A stretch of DNA of 63,408 bases. Origin: an uncultured Prevotella sp. Its GTDB lineage: Bacteria; Bacteroidota; Bacteroidia; Bacteroidales; Bacteroidaceae. The notes under the pieces were generated by a model. It saw nothing but the letters and a program-made list of their open reading frames with translations. It had not been told where the DNA came from and ran no database searches. This document shows, piece after piece, positions 1 to 7,786 of this stretch. The translations under genes and the position numbers were made by a program. The DNA lies in assembly GCA_900316015.1 (NCBI GenBank), contig ONBG01000014.1, forward strand, positions 1-63,408, in the 5' to 3' direction. Position 1 is the first letter of the stretch; every line of letters begins with the position of its first letter.

Positions 1-224
1 CGCAGCCTGCTATTTCTTTTATTGTGTCAAAAAAAACAAGTTAAACCAGAATAGCCGTTTTATCGGCTGTTCACAATAGAAACATTTTCGTATGAAAAAT
101 CTCCCTCGCATCCGAGATGCAGACAAGTCCAAACTGTTCTGCCGCCTGACGGCTGGCGGCTAACGATCTCTACAATTTAGCCAGCCTTGTAGAGAGAAAA
201 ACATCAGAAGGCTGACACGACAAG

Positions 225-241
225 CGTCTCACCGTCTCAGT
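225..241. repeat. Inverted copy of the GAGAC repeat
   Basis: CGTCTCACCGTCTCAGT at 225-241 is close to the reverse complement of the repeat array at 342-358; I count 15 of 17 positions complementary. The two arms flank an AT-rich stretch at about 262-320. This could form a long-range stem or be a pair of protein-binding arrays in opposite orientation. The rest of 1-405 holds no gene that I can recognise. Confidence 0.55.
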
Positions 242-335
242 CGGGGAAGTGCGTCACAATCCCTTCTTATACACTTCATAACTAACTAATAATTAGATAG
301 TTATATAAGGAAAGAAGAGACACGCCCCTCTCGAA

Positions 336-367
336 GAGACACTGAGACGCTGAGACACTGAGACGGA
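336..367. repeat. Four tandem 8-bp GAGAC repeats
   Basis: GAGAC starts at 336, 344, 352 and 360, an exact 8-bp period (GAGACACT, GAGACGCT, GAGACACT, GAGACGGA). The array lies 40-70 bp before the start of the DUF3987 remnant, next to a perfect 12-bp palindrome GAAACATGTTTC at 371-382. Arrays of this kind next to a replication module suggest iterons or regulator sites of the former mobile element; that role is inference. Confidence 0.65.
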
Positions 368-405
368 CAGGAAACATGTTTCACCCTTTAAAAGGTTTAT
401 AAACA

Positions 406-1053
406 ATGAATTACAATATCACTCTTTCCACAGCTCCCTCGATGCCGAGACTCGGAAACGGCACGGAGCTCTTGAAATTACTGCTGACACAGGTGTCAAA
501 AGACATGCGACAGCCCCTCGTTCCGATGATCTTCCCTGTACTGGGCGCACACATGAGCGGTGCTGAGTTTCAGTACCCCTACCTCACTTTCAAGGAACCT
601 TGCGGCATGATGGCCAACCTCGTGGCGGAAAGTGGAGGCAACAAGGGACAACTTAGCAACCTCGTGGAGGCACTCTGCCGCAAATTCCGCACGCACGACG
701 AGACGGAACTGCAAAAACTCATCGAGTGGCAGAAACAGGTGAAGTCTAAGTCGGCAAACAAGGAGAAGCCCGTCAGACCCGAAGTGGCCTTCTGGTTCCC
801 ACCCGCCGACGTCACCAACGCCGCCTTCATCCAAAACGCCATGGCATGCGAGAACCTCGGTGGACGAACTCAGTATCTCAACCTGCCCGACACCTTCAAC
901 GAGGGACAACTCGAAGCACTGCACGTCAGCATGGACAAACCTAAGGATGCCAAGCACCAGCTACGCGTCTGGGTCAACCGGGGATTCATCACACGATCAA
1001 ACCAGACCGGACTGTTCACCAAGACACAGGAATATCTCAACCGTGGCAAATGA
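406..1053 (+). pseudogene. DUF3987-type mobile-element protein, internally deleted
   Basis: The first roughly 155 residues look like the DUF3987 domain protein found in Bacteroidales mobile elements (segments such as MPRLGNGTELLKLLL, AESGGNKGQLSNLVEAL and VAFWFPPADVTNAAFIQNAM). After GGRTQYLNLPD the sequence jumps to a short charged tail (QLRVWVNRGFITRS) that reads like the C-terminal end of the same family. The frame is open for 215 codons, yet the family is usually several hundred residues long, so most of the middle appears to be missing through an in-frame deletion. Its stop overlaps the ATG of the primase remnant (ATGA), as expected for an original operon. The function of the intact family is not established; association with CHC2 primases suggests element replication or mobilisation. 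An alternative is that the short form is expressed and functional. Confidence 0.6.
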
Positions 1054-1605
1054 TGGAACGACAGCAACTGCAAATGCTCCGACAACCCCCCATTGAGGGG
1101 GGGCGGATCGACTCGGACTACGAGTTACGCGACATCACTGCCCCTGGCCCTTCCACGACGACACACACCCGAGCCTCTCCTTCCTCGTGAGGAAAAACAC
1201 GTTCAAATGCTTCGTCTGCGGAAAAGCGGGAGGAAACATCGACCTCGTCATGGGTATCCTCCACGTGGGCTTTATCGATGCTTGCCGATGGCTGGACAAT
1301 GAGCATAACGTCGTGCTCACGCAGTGGAAACCCTGTGAGAAGCCACAAACGACGAAGCCCTTTGATACGGCACGCTATGAACGTTTTTTCCAACAGCCAT
1401 GGCTCAGCGATGAGGCTCGCCGCTTCCTCTTTCAGAAGCGACGCATCGCCCCCCGCGCGTAGTCCGGTGGTGCAGGCTCACGTCATGGACTGACCGACAG
1501 GGCACCCACTGACTACAGATTCCCTACTACGACACAACGGAAATGCTCATCGGCATACAGAACCGTAACCTCGACCACCGACAGCACCCAGGATCGCCAC
1601 TCCAG
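1050..1605 (+). pseudogene. CHC2 zinc-finger primase remnant, frameshifted
   Basis: Recognisable DnaG-type CHC2 zinc-finger pieces are spread over several frames. Codons from 1148 read PFHDDTHPSLSFLVRKNTF and continue to FKCFVCGKAGGNIDLVMGI, but the residue before PFH is Trp where the first zinc Cys belongs. The frame from 1187 stops at 1462 (TAG). The protein-like sequence continues in another frame from 1459 (VVRWCRLTSWTDRQGTH), meets a TGA at 1510-1512 where a Trp would be expected, and resumes with LQIPYYDT and IGIQNRNLDH. At least one frameshift and one nonsense codon therefore separate parts of a single ancestral gene. It would have primed DNA synthesis for a mobile element; it cannot be functional now. 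Nothing recognisable continues past about 1605, and 1606-1820 holds only a promoter-like TAACTTTG at about 1700. Confidence 0.75.
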
Positions 1606-1820
1606 GTCAAGCTGATCGTTGACTATCTCGGTGAACCCTGAATCGCGCACAATCGCCTGCCAACGTACAGCAACGTATGAATGACCATCGCAGATTGAGT
1701 AACTTTGTAGTACAAGCAAGGGGCACACGCCTTGAACGGTTCTCGAAGGAACAGCGCATTCCCGACGGACTCACAAGAGCCCCGCAGCACAACACGTTTA
1801 ACATTTAAATTCTTATCATT

Positions 1821-2222
1821 ATGGCAAAAATTACTCCGATCGATATCATCAAGGGCATCAGTGGCAGCTACGGCAACAACAGCGGCGACTACTTCGCAAC
1901 CAACTCTTCCAGCAACAAAATCCGGTTGGCCAAGCTCAAGAACCCTTACAAAGGTCCGGCTACCGAGAAGCAGCTCGCCCAACAGCAGAAGTTCAAGACT
2001 CGGCAAGCTGTCGTCACCACCTGGCTCAACAGCAACAAGCCTTCCAACACTAACGGCGACAAGGGAACCGCAATCTACCAGCAGGCACAGAAGTGGAAGC
2101 GCGCCCTCGGTTTGAGCTCCGTCGCACAGGTACTCTACAAGTATCTCGACGACAAAAACGAGCTCCATCTCCCCACGATTGTTGATGAGGGCACTGACAC
2201 GGGTAAGACGGTCACGCCTTAG
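1821..2222 (+). CDS. Conserved small protein of unknown function
   Basis: A 133-residue basic, Asn/Lys/Gln-rich protein beginning MAKITPIDIIKGISGSYG, with no signal peptide, membrane segment or catalytic motif that I recognise. It resembles small proteins that I associate with Bacteroidales accessory regions, but I cannot name a family. A promoter-like TAACTTTG lies near 1699-1706, about 115 bp upstream, and a strong hairpin terminator follows, so it looks like a complete single-gene unit. It remains intact beside the decayed primase module, which may mean it is selected for independently. The high content of polar residues and central Lys/Gln run would fit a nucleic-acid-binding protein, but that is speculation. 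Confidence 0.6.
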   Translation: MAKITPIDIIKGISGSYGNNSGDYFATNSSSNKIRLAKLKNPYKGPATEKQLAQQQKFKTRQAVVTTWLNSNKPSNTNGDKGTAIYQQAQKWKRALGLSSVAQVLYKYLDDKNELHLPTIVDEGTDTGKTVTP

Positions 2223-2254
2223 GGTGAGTAGCCGCAGATAAGCTGCCGCAAAAG

Positions 2255-2303
2255 AAAGGAGGGTGTATCACCATGAAATTTCATGATGCATCCTCTTTCT
2301 TTT
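2255..2303 (+). terminator. Hairpin terminator after the 133-residue gene
   Basis: AAAGGAGGGTGTATCA (2255-2270) pairs, with G-U wobbles, with TGATGCATCCTCTTT (2284-2298) around an inner perfect palindrome CATGAAATTTCATG. A T-rich run (TTTCTTTTT) follows, as expected for a rho-independent terminator. A similar GGGTGTA hairpin ends the SusCD operon at the right end of the window. Confidence 0.7.
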
Positions 2304-2459
2304 TACAATAAATGCCGCTCCTGGCGCGGAAGGCATCAGGAAAAATTTCATAGCAAACGCTCTCTACGGCATATCGGACAGTGTGCTTCTGAGCATTCCG
2401 TAGAACTCCTTGCCATGAGAGGAGACCCATTCGTAGGTAAAGAATCCATGGTTAAATAG

Positions 2460-3470
2460 CTATGACAAAATCCGAATAGAATCCCTAACAATAACAGAAG
2501 GACTCATTAACAGGTGAGAATCCAAATCCTTTTTCTCCTTAATACTTTCTAAAACCAAATGTAAAGCTGCTATACCCATCCGCTCTACAGGTTGAGCAAC
2601 ACGCGTAATGGGAGGATTCAAATAATCCAAATATATGTTTGAGTCAAAAGAAATGATTGACATATCTTCAGGAATACTCATTTTCTTTTCTTTAAGAGCT
2701 TCAAATGCGCCTAACAATATGCTATTGCTTAAAGTAAATATAGCAGTTGGGCGGTCTGTTTTAGCAAGAGCCAATTGAGTTTCCACATACCCACTTTGTA
2801 TAGAAGACTCATTACCTGAAACTGACAATTGTATGTTCTTTCCTGAGTCATTCACGGCAGCCATACACCCACGAATCCTCTCCTTAAAAGCGATAGATAT
2901 CTCAGGAATGCCCAAACATAATATATTCGTATGTCCTGAATCTATCAGCATTTTTACGGCTTGATATCCTCCTTCATAATTGTTTGTTGAGATATAAGGC
3001 AGAGATGAGTTTTCGAAATATCTATCAACGAGAATCAATGGAATAGTTTGTGCCACCGTTTCAATTCTTTCTGGCGCCCTCTCGCTTGGAACGAGAATAA
3101 TTCCATCTATATTCCTATTTATCAAGGTATCCAAAGCTTTTGATTCAAAAACAGGATCTTCTTGTGTATCTATGAGCACAACTGTATAATTATAGCTATT
3201 CGCCTCTGTAATAATCTTACTAGCCAAATTAGAAAAAAGGAGATTATTAATAGAAGGCAATATCAAGCCAATGGCATTACTCGTCTTATTGCGCAACATT
3301 TGCGCAGCAATATTGGGTCTATAATCAATTCTTTGTGCTATATCTAGAATTTTATTTGTCGCAGTTGCGCTAATCCTATATTCTTTAGACTTTCCATTCA
3401 ACACTCTAGAAATGGTCGTCTTAGAATATCCGGTCTCCTTTACGATATCCTCTAATGTTCCCTTTTTCAT
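2460..3470 (-). CDS. LacI-family transcriptional regulator of the sialic acid cluster
   Basis: A 336-residue LacI/GalR regulator. The N-terminal helix-turn-helix is clear (TLEDIVKETGYSKTTISRVL, about residues 5-24), followed by the hinge helix region PNIAAQMLRNKTSNAIG and a periplasmic-binding-protein-like effector domain. The open frame extends 31 codons further upstream, but the promoter (-33 at 3530-3533, -7 at 3503-3510) lies inside that extension, so the ATG at 3468-3470 (MKKGTLEDIV) is the right start; the leader is then about 27 nt. It is divergent from nanA, with a palindrome at the nanA start point, so it probably represses the cluster until a sialic acid metabolite binds. The effector is not known from sequence. 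Confidence 0.9.
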   Translation of the reverse strand: MKKGTLEDIVKETGYSKTTISRVLNGKSKEYRISATATNKILDIAQRIDYRPNIAAQMLRNKTSNAIGLILPSINNLLFSNLASKIITEANSYNYTVVLIDTQEDPVFESKALDTLINRNIDGIILVPSERAPERIETVAQTIPLILVDRYFENSSLPYISTNNYEGGYQAVKMLIDSGHTNILCLGIPEISIAFKERIRGCMAAVNDSGKNIQLSVSGNESSIQSGYVETQLALAKTDRPTAIFTLSNSILLGAFEALKEKKMSIPEDMSIISFDSNIYLDYLNPPITRVAQPVERMGIAALHLVLESIKEKKDLDSHLLMSPSVIVRDSIRILS

Positions 3471-3502
3471 TCCAAATAAGATATTTATTGCCTTATAATT
3501 CA

Positions 3503-3533
3503 CAAATTTACGGAAAAAACGGGAAAAAACAAA
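3503..3533 (-). promoter_or_regulatory. Promoter of the LacI-type regulator
   Basis: On the minus strand, TTTG (3533-3530), a 19-nt spacer and TAAATTTG (3510-3503) match the Bacteroidetes consensus TTTG-N19-TAnnTTTG exactly. The predicted transcript begins near 3497. Confidence 0.8.
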
Positions 3534-3550
3534 ATTTTCCTCCATTTTAT

Positions 3551-3581
3551 TTTGAACTTTCAAGTTATATTTCTATATTTG
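3551..3581 (+). promoter_or_regulatory. Promoter of the sialic acid operon
   Basis: TTTG at 3551-3554, a 19-nt spacer and TATATTTG at 3574-3581 match the Bacteroidetes consensus. It lies back-to-back with the regulator promoter (17 bp between the -33 elements). Transcription should begin near 3587, inside the palindrome at 3581-3596. Confidence 0.85.
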
Positions 3582-3596
3582 CACAATCGATTGAGC
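3581..3596. promoter_or_regulatory. Probable LacI-type operator
   Basis: The 16-bp site GCACAATCGATTGAGC has seven of eight complementary pairs, with a perfect core CAATCGATTG (3584-3593) and a central CG, as is typical of LacI/GalR operators. It begins at the last base of the -7 element and covers the predicted start point, so binding would block initiation. Confidence 0.75.
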
Positions 3597-3622
3597 TTAT
3601 CAATAATTTAATATTTTACGAC

Positions 3623-4543
3623 ATGAAAAAGAATAAGGAGTACAAAAGGATCAAAGGTTTAATAGCTGCGACCTTCACCCCGATGGATGAAGCAGGAAAT
3701 GTAAACCTAAAAGCCATTGAAGACTATGCAGATCTTATTGCGCATTCAGGGATCACTGGCGTATTCGTTTGCGGGACCACAGGTGAATCTCTTTCACTCA
3801 CCGTTGAAGAACGCAAAGATATTACCGCAAAATGGATAGAATGCGCAAAAAACAGATTTGAAGTCATTGTACATGTTGGGAGTAACTCACAAAAAGAAGC
3901 CATGGAATTGGCCGCTCATGCAGAGAAATCAGGGGCGGATGCGATCGGAGCAATGTCTCCGTGCTTCTTTAAACCTGCTACCATAAATGATTTAATCAAC
4001 TTTTTCATTCCCGTTGCAGAAAGCGCAAAAGGTTTACCCTTCTATTATTATAACATGCCTTCGATGACAGGAGTTAGTCTTTCTGTCCCCAAATTCTTAA
4101 AAGAAGGTAAAAAGGTAATACCTAACCTAGTCGGGACAAAATTTACCCATAACGACTTCATGGAAATGGCACAATGCATCAACCTTAATGACAAAGAATT
4201 TGAAGTATTAAACGGATTCGACGAATGCCTAATTTGCGGTTTGGCATTAGGAGCGAAAGCAGGGGTCGGCAGTACATATAATTATATTCCTCAAATTTAT
4301 CAAGGAATAATGGATGCCATGGACCAAGGTAACATTGAAGAAGCAAGAAGACTCCAAATGAAATCAATTGAAGTCGTGGACATTATTGTCAAATACGGTG
4401 GTGGAATTCGAGGAGGGAAAGCTATTATGAAGTTAATCGGTTGTGACTGCGGAAACTGCCGCTTACCAATTGCACCCTTTACAGATCAGGAATATATGTC
4501 TTTAAAAGAAGATTTGCAAAAACTAGATCTTTTATCTCTCTGA
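3623..4543 (+). CDS. nanA: N-acetylneuraminate lyase
   Basis: A 306-residue member of the DHDPS/NAL aldolase family, which cleaves N-acetylneuraminate to N-acetylmannosamine and pyruvate in the cytoplasm. Visible signatures are the carboxylate-binding loop GTTGES (51-56), the catalytic Tyr in YYYNMP (Tyr143) and the Schiff-base lysine in GTKFTHND (Lys173) followed by Thr175; the KFT arrangement favours NAL over dihydrodipicolinate synthase. The open frame extends upstream through the promoter, so the ATG at 3623 is chosen. It is the first gene of the operon, directly under the LacI-type operator, and is followed after 60 nt by SusC. The family is broad, so the substrate rests partly on the sialidase, mutarotase and transporter downstream. 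Confidence 0.88.
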   Translation: MKKNKEYKRIKGLIAATFTPMDEAGNVNLKAIEDYADLIAHSGITGVFVCGTTGESLSLTVEERKDITAKWIECAKNRFEVIVHVGSNSQKEAMELAAHAEKSGADAIGAMSPCFFKPATINDLINFFIPVAESAKGLPFYYYNMPSMTGVSLSVPKFLKEGKKVIPNLVGTKFTHNDFMEMAQCINLNDKEFEVLNGFDECLICGLALGAKAGVGSTYNYIPQIYQGIMDAMDQGNIEEARRLQMKSIEVVDIIVKYGGGIRGGKAIMKLIGCDCGNCRLPIAPFTDQEYMSLKEDLQKLDLLSL

Positions 4544-4603
4544 TTGACAGTCTATCCGGCTGGTGCTTTATGATTATTGTCTTTTCATTTAAAATCACAA
4601 AAC

Positions 4604-7600
4604 ATGAAAATCTTATTTAAAACAATCTGTATTCTTTTCACGTTTTTAACCTGCGCAGTATGTGTCAATGCGCAAAATATAACCGTACGAGGAACAGTCA
4701 CCGATGACAGTGGAGAAGGACTTCCCGGAGTCTCAATCGTAATCAAAGGTCAAGCAACTGGGGTCATCACGGATGTCAATGGTCATTATGCTCTCTCTGT
4801 TCCAACAGGTGCCATTCTAACTTATACATTTTTAGGATTTGAGTCTCGAGAAATTAAAGCATTAAAAGAAAAGATAGACGTTTCTTTAAAGCCATCATCT
4901 GTTGCCTTATCAGACGTTGTTGTAGTCGGCTATGGGACGCAATCCAGGAAAACATTGACAACTGCCATCGCAAAAGTGAGTGGAGATGTGATTAAGGATG
5001 TTCCAACCTCCACGCTGGGAGAAGGCTTAAAAGGCAAAATTGCAGGAACACGTTTCTACTCGAATAACACAACACCTGGTGAAGAAGTTACCATCAGAAT
5101 TCGCGGAGGATCATCAATCAATAAAAGTAATGAACCTCTCATCTTGGTTGATGGCGTCGAAAGATCTCTCGCTGGCTTGAATAATAATGATATAGAGTCC
5201 ATAGAAGTCCTAAAAGATGCTGCCTCAACTGCAATTTACGGTTCCAGAGCATCAAATGGGGTCGTTCTTGTAACGACCAAGAACGGAACTACCGGTATGG
5301 CACCACAGATTACCTTCGAAGCGACAATCGCGGCACAAGAAGCAGAGACCTTATATGATTTCATGAATGCCAAGGACTACATAAATACAGTACGCTCTGC
5401 CGTAGCTATTGGACCTCATCCTCAATATAATTATATGGACGGATATTCTGCAAGTTCAGGCAATAGCGAGAGTTCAATATATTCAACACGCTATCTTAAG
5501 GATGGAGAAACAGTACCAACAGGATACAAGTCGATGCCTGACCCGTTGGATCCGGCAAAGACTTTAATATTCCAAGACAATGATTTCCAGTCTGAAATTT
5601 ATAAAAGGACCCTTTGGCAGAACTATTATGCGGGCATCAATGGTGGCAGTAAAGACATGAAATACAATGCCAGCATAAGCTATCTTGACGATGATGGTAT
5701 TGCCATTACAACAGGTTACAACAGAATGAATCTCCGCAATAACATGAATGTAAGAATTAATCCAAAGTTATATTTCAGCTTAGGGTTGGACTATTCAAAG
5801 ACGAACTCTTCCGAATTCCCCAATCAGATGAATGTCATTTCAAGAGGTTTGGCAACCCCGCCGACCCAAAAGAAATATAATGCAGATGGAAGTCCCACAA
5901 AAGGTTATAATGCGTCTTCCCCAAATCCTCTTTTTTACCAATACTATAATAGCAACAAGAAAGTCACCAAACGGTTTTCTGGTTTTGGGAAGCTCACATA
6001 TTACATATTACCAGAATTGAAGATTGAGACGGAAATTTCTACATTTGACCAGAACTACAGATACAGTGCCTTTGAAAAAGCTAATATATTCAATGGATTA
6101 AGGACGACGACAGAAAGATATGGGGAGGAAGAAAGAAACAAAATAGAAATATACTCGACATATAGCAAGACCATCCAAGATCACTCTTTCTCTATCCTTG
6201 GAGGTTATTCGTACCAGAAATATAAAGGACAGACCATGAGCGCAACTGTCACAGGAGCAAGCTCCGATAAGGTCCCGACACTATCGGCCGGTCCGAATAA
6301 GAAGTCCGCTGACAGTGATATCTATAAAGATGTTACTATAGGCTACTTTGGACGAGTCTCCTATAGCTTTCAAAAGAAATACTTGCTTTCCGCAACATTC
6401 AGAGAAGATGCTTCTTCAAGGTTTGCAGACGGGCATCGCTGGGGATTCTTTCCAGGTGTATCGGTTGGATGGGTAATTTCCAAAGAGAATTTTATGAAAA
6501 ACATTCCTCATGTTGACGAATTAAAACTACGAATGAGTTATGGTCAAACAGGAAATAATGCTGTTGGCATTTATGACGCATTAGGAAGATACTCGACAGA
6601 TGCAAAATACGGAGGTTATGCGGGAATCGTGCCATCGACCATGCCTAACTATGACTTAACATGGGAAAATACAACTCAATTCGATCCAGGCTTTGATTTA
6701 AGCATGTTCCACAATCGGCTAAATATCATTTTTGACTATTTCGACAAGCGCACTAAAAACTTGCTATTTAGCAAGGAATTACCTAACACATCTGGGTTCA
6801 GTAGTGTGAACACAAATATTGGAGAAGTTAAATTCTACGGATTTGACTTAGAAATCTCTTCTATAAACATCAAAACCAAGGACCTGACTTGGACGTCAAA
6901 ACTGACCTATAGCTTTGTTAAGAACAAAGTATTAAAGCTACCTGATAATGGACGAGACAGGAACCGTATTGGAGGAATAACATTAGCAGACGGAACTGCA
7001 TTTGGTGGAATAGCAGAAGGCGAACCTCTGTATCGGTACTATGGATACAAAGTGGATCATATCTTGCAAAACGAAGCAGAAGCCGATAATGCCATGTATG
7101 ATTCAAAAGCCAAGGGATTCAGGCATTCTGACGGTAAATATGTCGCAGGCAGAAAAGAAGCTGGAGACTATGAATGGAAGAACCGCACAGGAAGTGCAAC
7201 AAAAAATGGAAAAGACTATATCGATAGTCAAGACCAATTCTTCTTGGGCTACACTGTTCCACATTCAACAGGAGGCTTCAATAACACTATTTCCTATAAG
7301 AATTTTACTTTTAACATTTTCTTAGATTGGGCATTAGGTCATTCTATTAATCAAAACTCAGAAATGAGATATTTTATGAACACTTTTGCCAACAATTACA
7401 CATTGATTGATAAAGTAAAGAACTGTTGGAAAAAAGAAGGCGACATGACGAAATATGCTCGATTCACCGCCAATGACCCTGATGATGGGAATGCAAACTT
7501 CAGTCGCACTTCTGACGTATTCAATTACAAGGGCGATTATCTTTGCATCCGTGAAATCAGTATACAATATAGTATGCCAAGACAACTCATTCACAAGCTT

Positions 7601-7765
7601 GGCATGCAGGATGTCACCTTCACTCTGGCGGGAAATAATCTCCATTATTTTACAGCAGTTAAAGGAGTATCACCAGAGGTCGGCACTTCCAGCACTTATG
7701 GCAGCTCATATTATAACTATCCTCCAGTCAGAAAGGTGAGCATCGGAGTTAAGGTAACATTTTAG
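4604..7765 (+). CDS. SusC-like TonB-dependent receptor of the sialic acid operon
   Basis: A 1053-residue outer-membrane receptor. It has a signal peptide ending at about VNAQ (25), a CarboxypepD_reg-like domain (ITVRGTVTDDSGEGLPGVSI, about 27-105), the TonB-box-like DVVVVGYGTQ, a plug domain with ILVDGVERSLAGLNNNDIES and a C-terminal barrel ending in VKVTF. The ATG at 4604 gives a clean signal peptide; a TTG nine codons upstream is unlikely. With the SusD partner 21 nt downstream it should import sialic acid or sialylated oligosaccharides across the outer membrane, equivalent to NanO of Tannerella and Bacteroides. The ligand is inferred from the operon. Confidence 0.9.
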   Translation: MKILFKTICILFTFLTCAVCVNAQNITVRGTVTDDSGEGLPGVSIVIKGQATGVITDVNGHYALSVPTGAILTYTFLGFESREIKALKEKIDVSLKPSSVALSDVVVVGYGTQSRKTLTTAIAKVSGDVIKDVPTSTLGEGLKGKIAGTRFYSNNTTPGEEVTIRIRGGSSINKSNEPLILVDGVERSLAGLNNNDIESIEVLKDAASTAIYGSRASNGVVLVTTKNGTTGMAPQITFEATIAAQEAETLYDFMNAKDYINTVRSAVAIGPHPQYNYMDGYSASSGNSESSIYSTRYLKDGETVPTGYKSMPDPLDPAKTLIFQDNDFQSEIYKRTLWQNYYAGINGGSKDMKYNASISYLDDDGIAITTGYNRMNLRNNMNVRINPKLYFSLGLDYSKTNSSEFPNQMNVISRGLATPPTQKKYNADGSPTKGYNASSPNPLFYQYYNSNKKVTKRFSGFGKLTYYILPELKIETEISTFDQNYRYSAFEKANIFNGLRTTTERYGEEERNKIEIYSTYSKTIQDHSFSILGGYSYQKYKGQTMSATVTGASSDKVPTLSAGPNKKSADSDIYKDVTIGYFGRVSYSFQKKYLLSATFREDASSRFADGHRWGFFPGVSVGWVISKENFMKNIPHVDELKLRMSYGQTGNNAVGIYDALGRYSTDAKYGGYAGIVPSTMPNYDLTWENTTQFDPGFDLSMFHNRLNIIFDYFDKRTKNLLFSKELPNTSGFSSVNTNIGEVKFYGFDLEISSINIKTKDLTWTSKLTYSFVKNKVLKLPDNGRDRNRIGGITLADGTAFGGIAEGEPLYRYYGYKVDHILQNEAEADNAMYDSKAKGFRHSDGKYVAGRKEAGDYEWKNRTGSATKNGKDYIDSQDQFFLGYTVPHSTGGFNNTISYKNFTFNIFLDWALGHSINQNSEMRYFMNTFANNYTLIDKVKNCWKKEGDMTKYARFTANDPDDGNANFSRTSDVFNYKGDYLCIREISIQYSMPRQLIHKLGMQDVTFTLAGNNLHYFTAVKGVSPEVGTSSTYGSSYYNYPPVRKVSIGVKVTF

Positions 7766-7786
7766 CAACATTAAACAAGATTTTCT

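Noticed and set aside
336-364. CRISPR array
   Set aside because: The 8-bp repeats are contiguous with no spacers, and no cas gene is present.
496-957. Long open frame on the minus strand opposite the DUF3987 remnant
   Set aside because: The plus-strand frame has clear family motifs; the antisense frame has none and no promoter.
1677-1808. Short plus-strand frame of about 43 codons before the 133-residue gene
   Set aside because: It overlaps the promoter-like TAACTTTG and has no recognisable motif.
2364-2459. In-frame continuation of 31 codons after the LacI-type regulator stop, protein-like in appearance (LFNHGFFTYEWVSSHGKEF)
   Set aside because: The regulator already has its full length and there is no start codon or family match. 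It may be the tail of a lost gene, but I cannot support that.
4577-4603. TTG start for the sialic acid SusC
   Set aside because: The ATG at 4604 gives a standard signal peptide.
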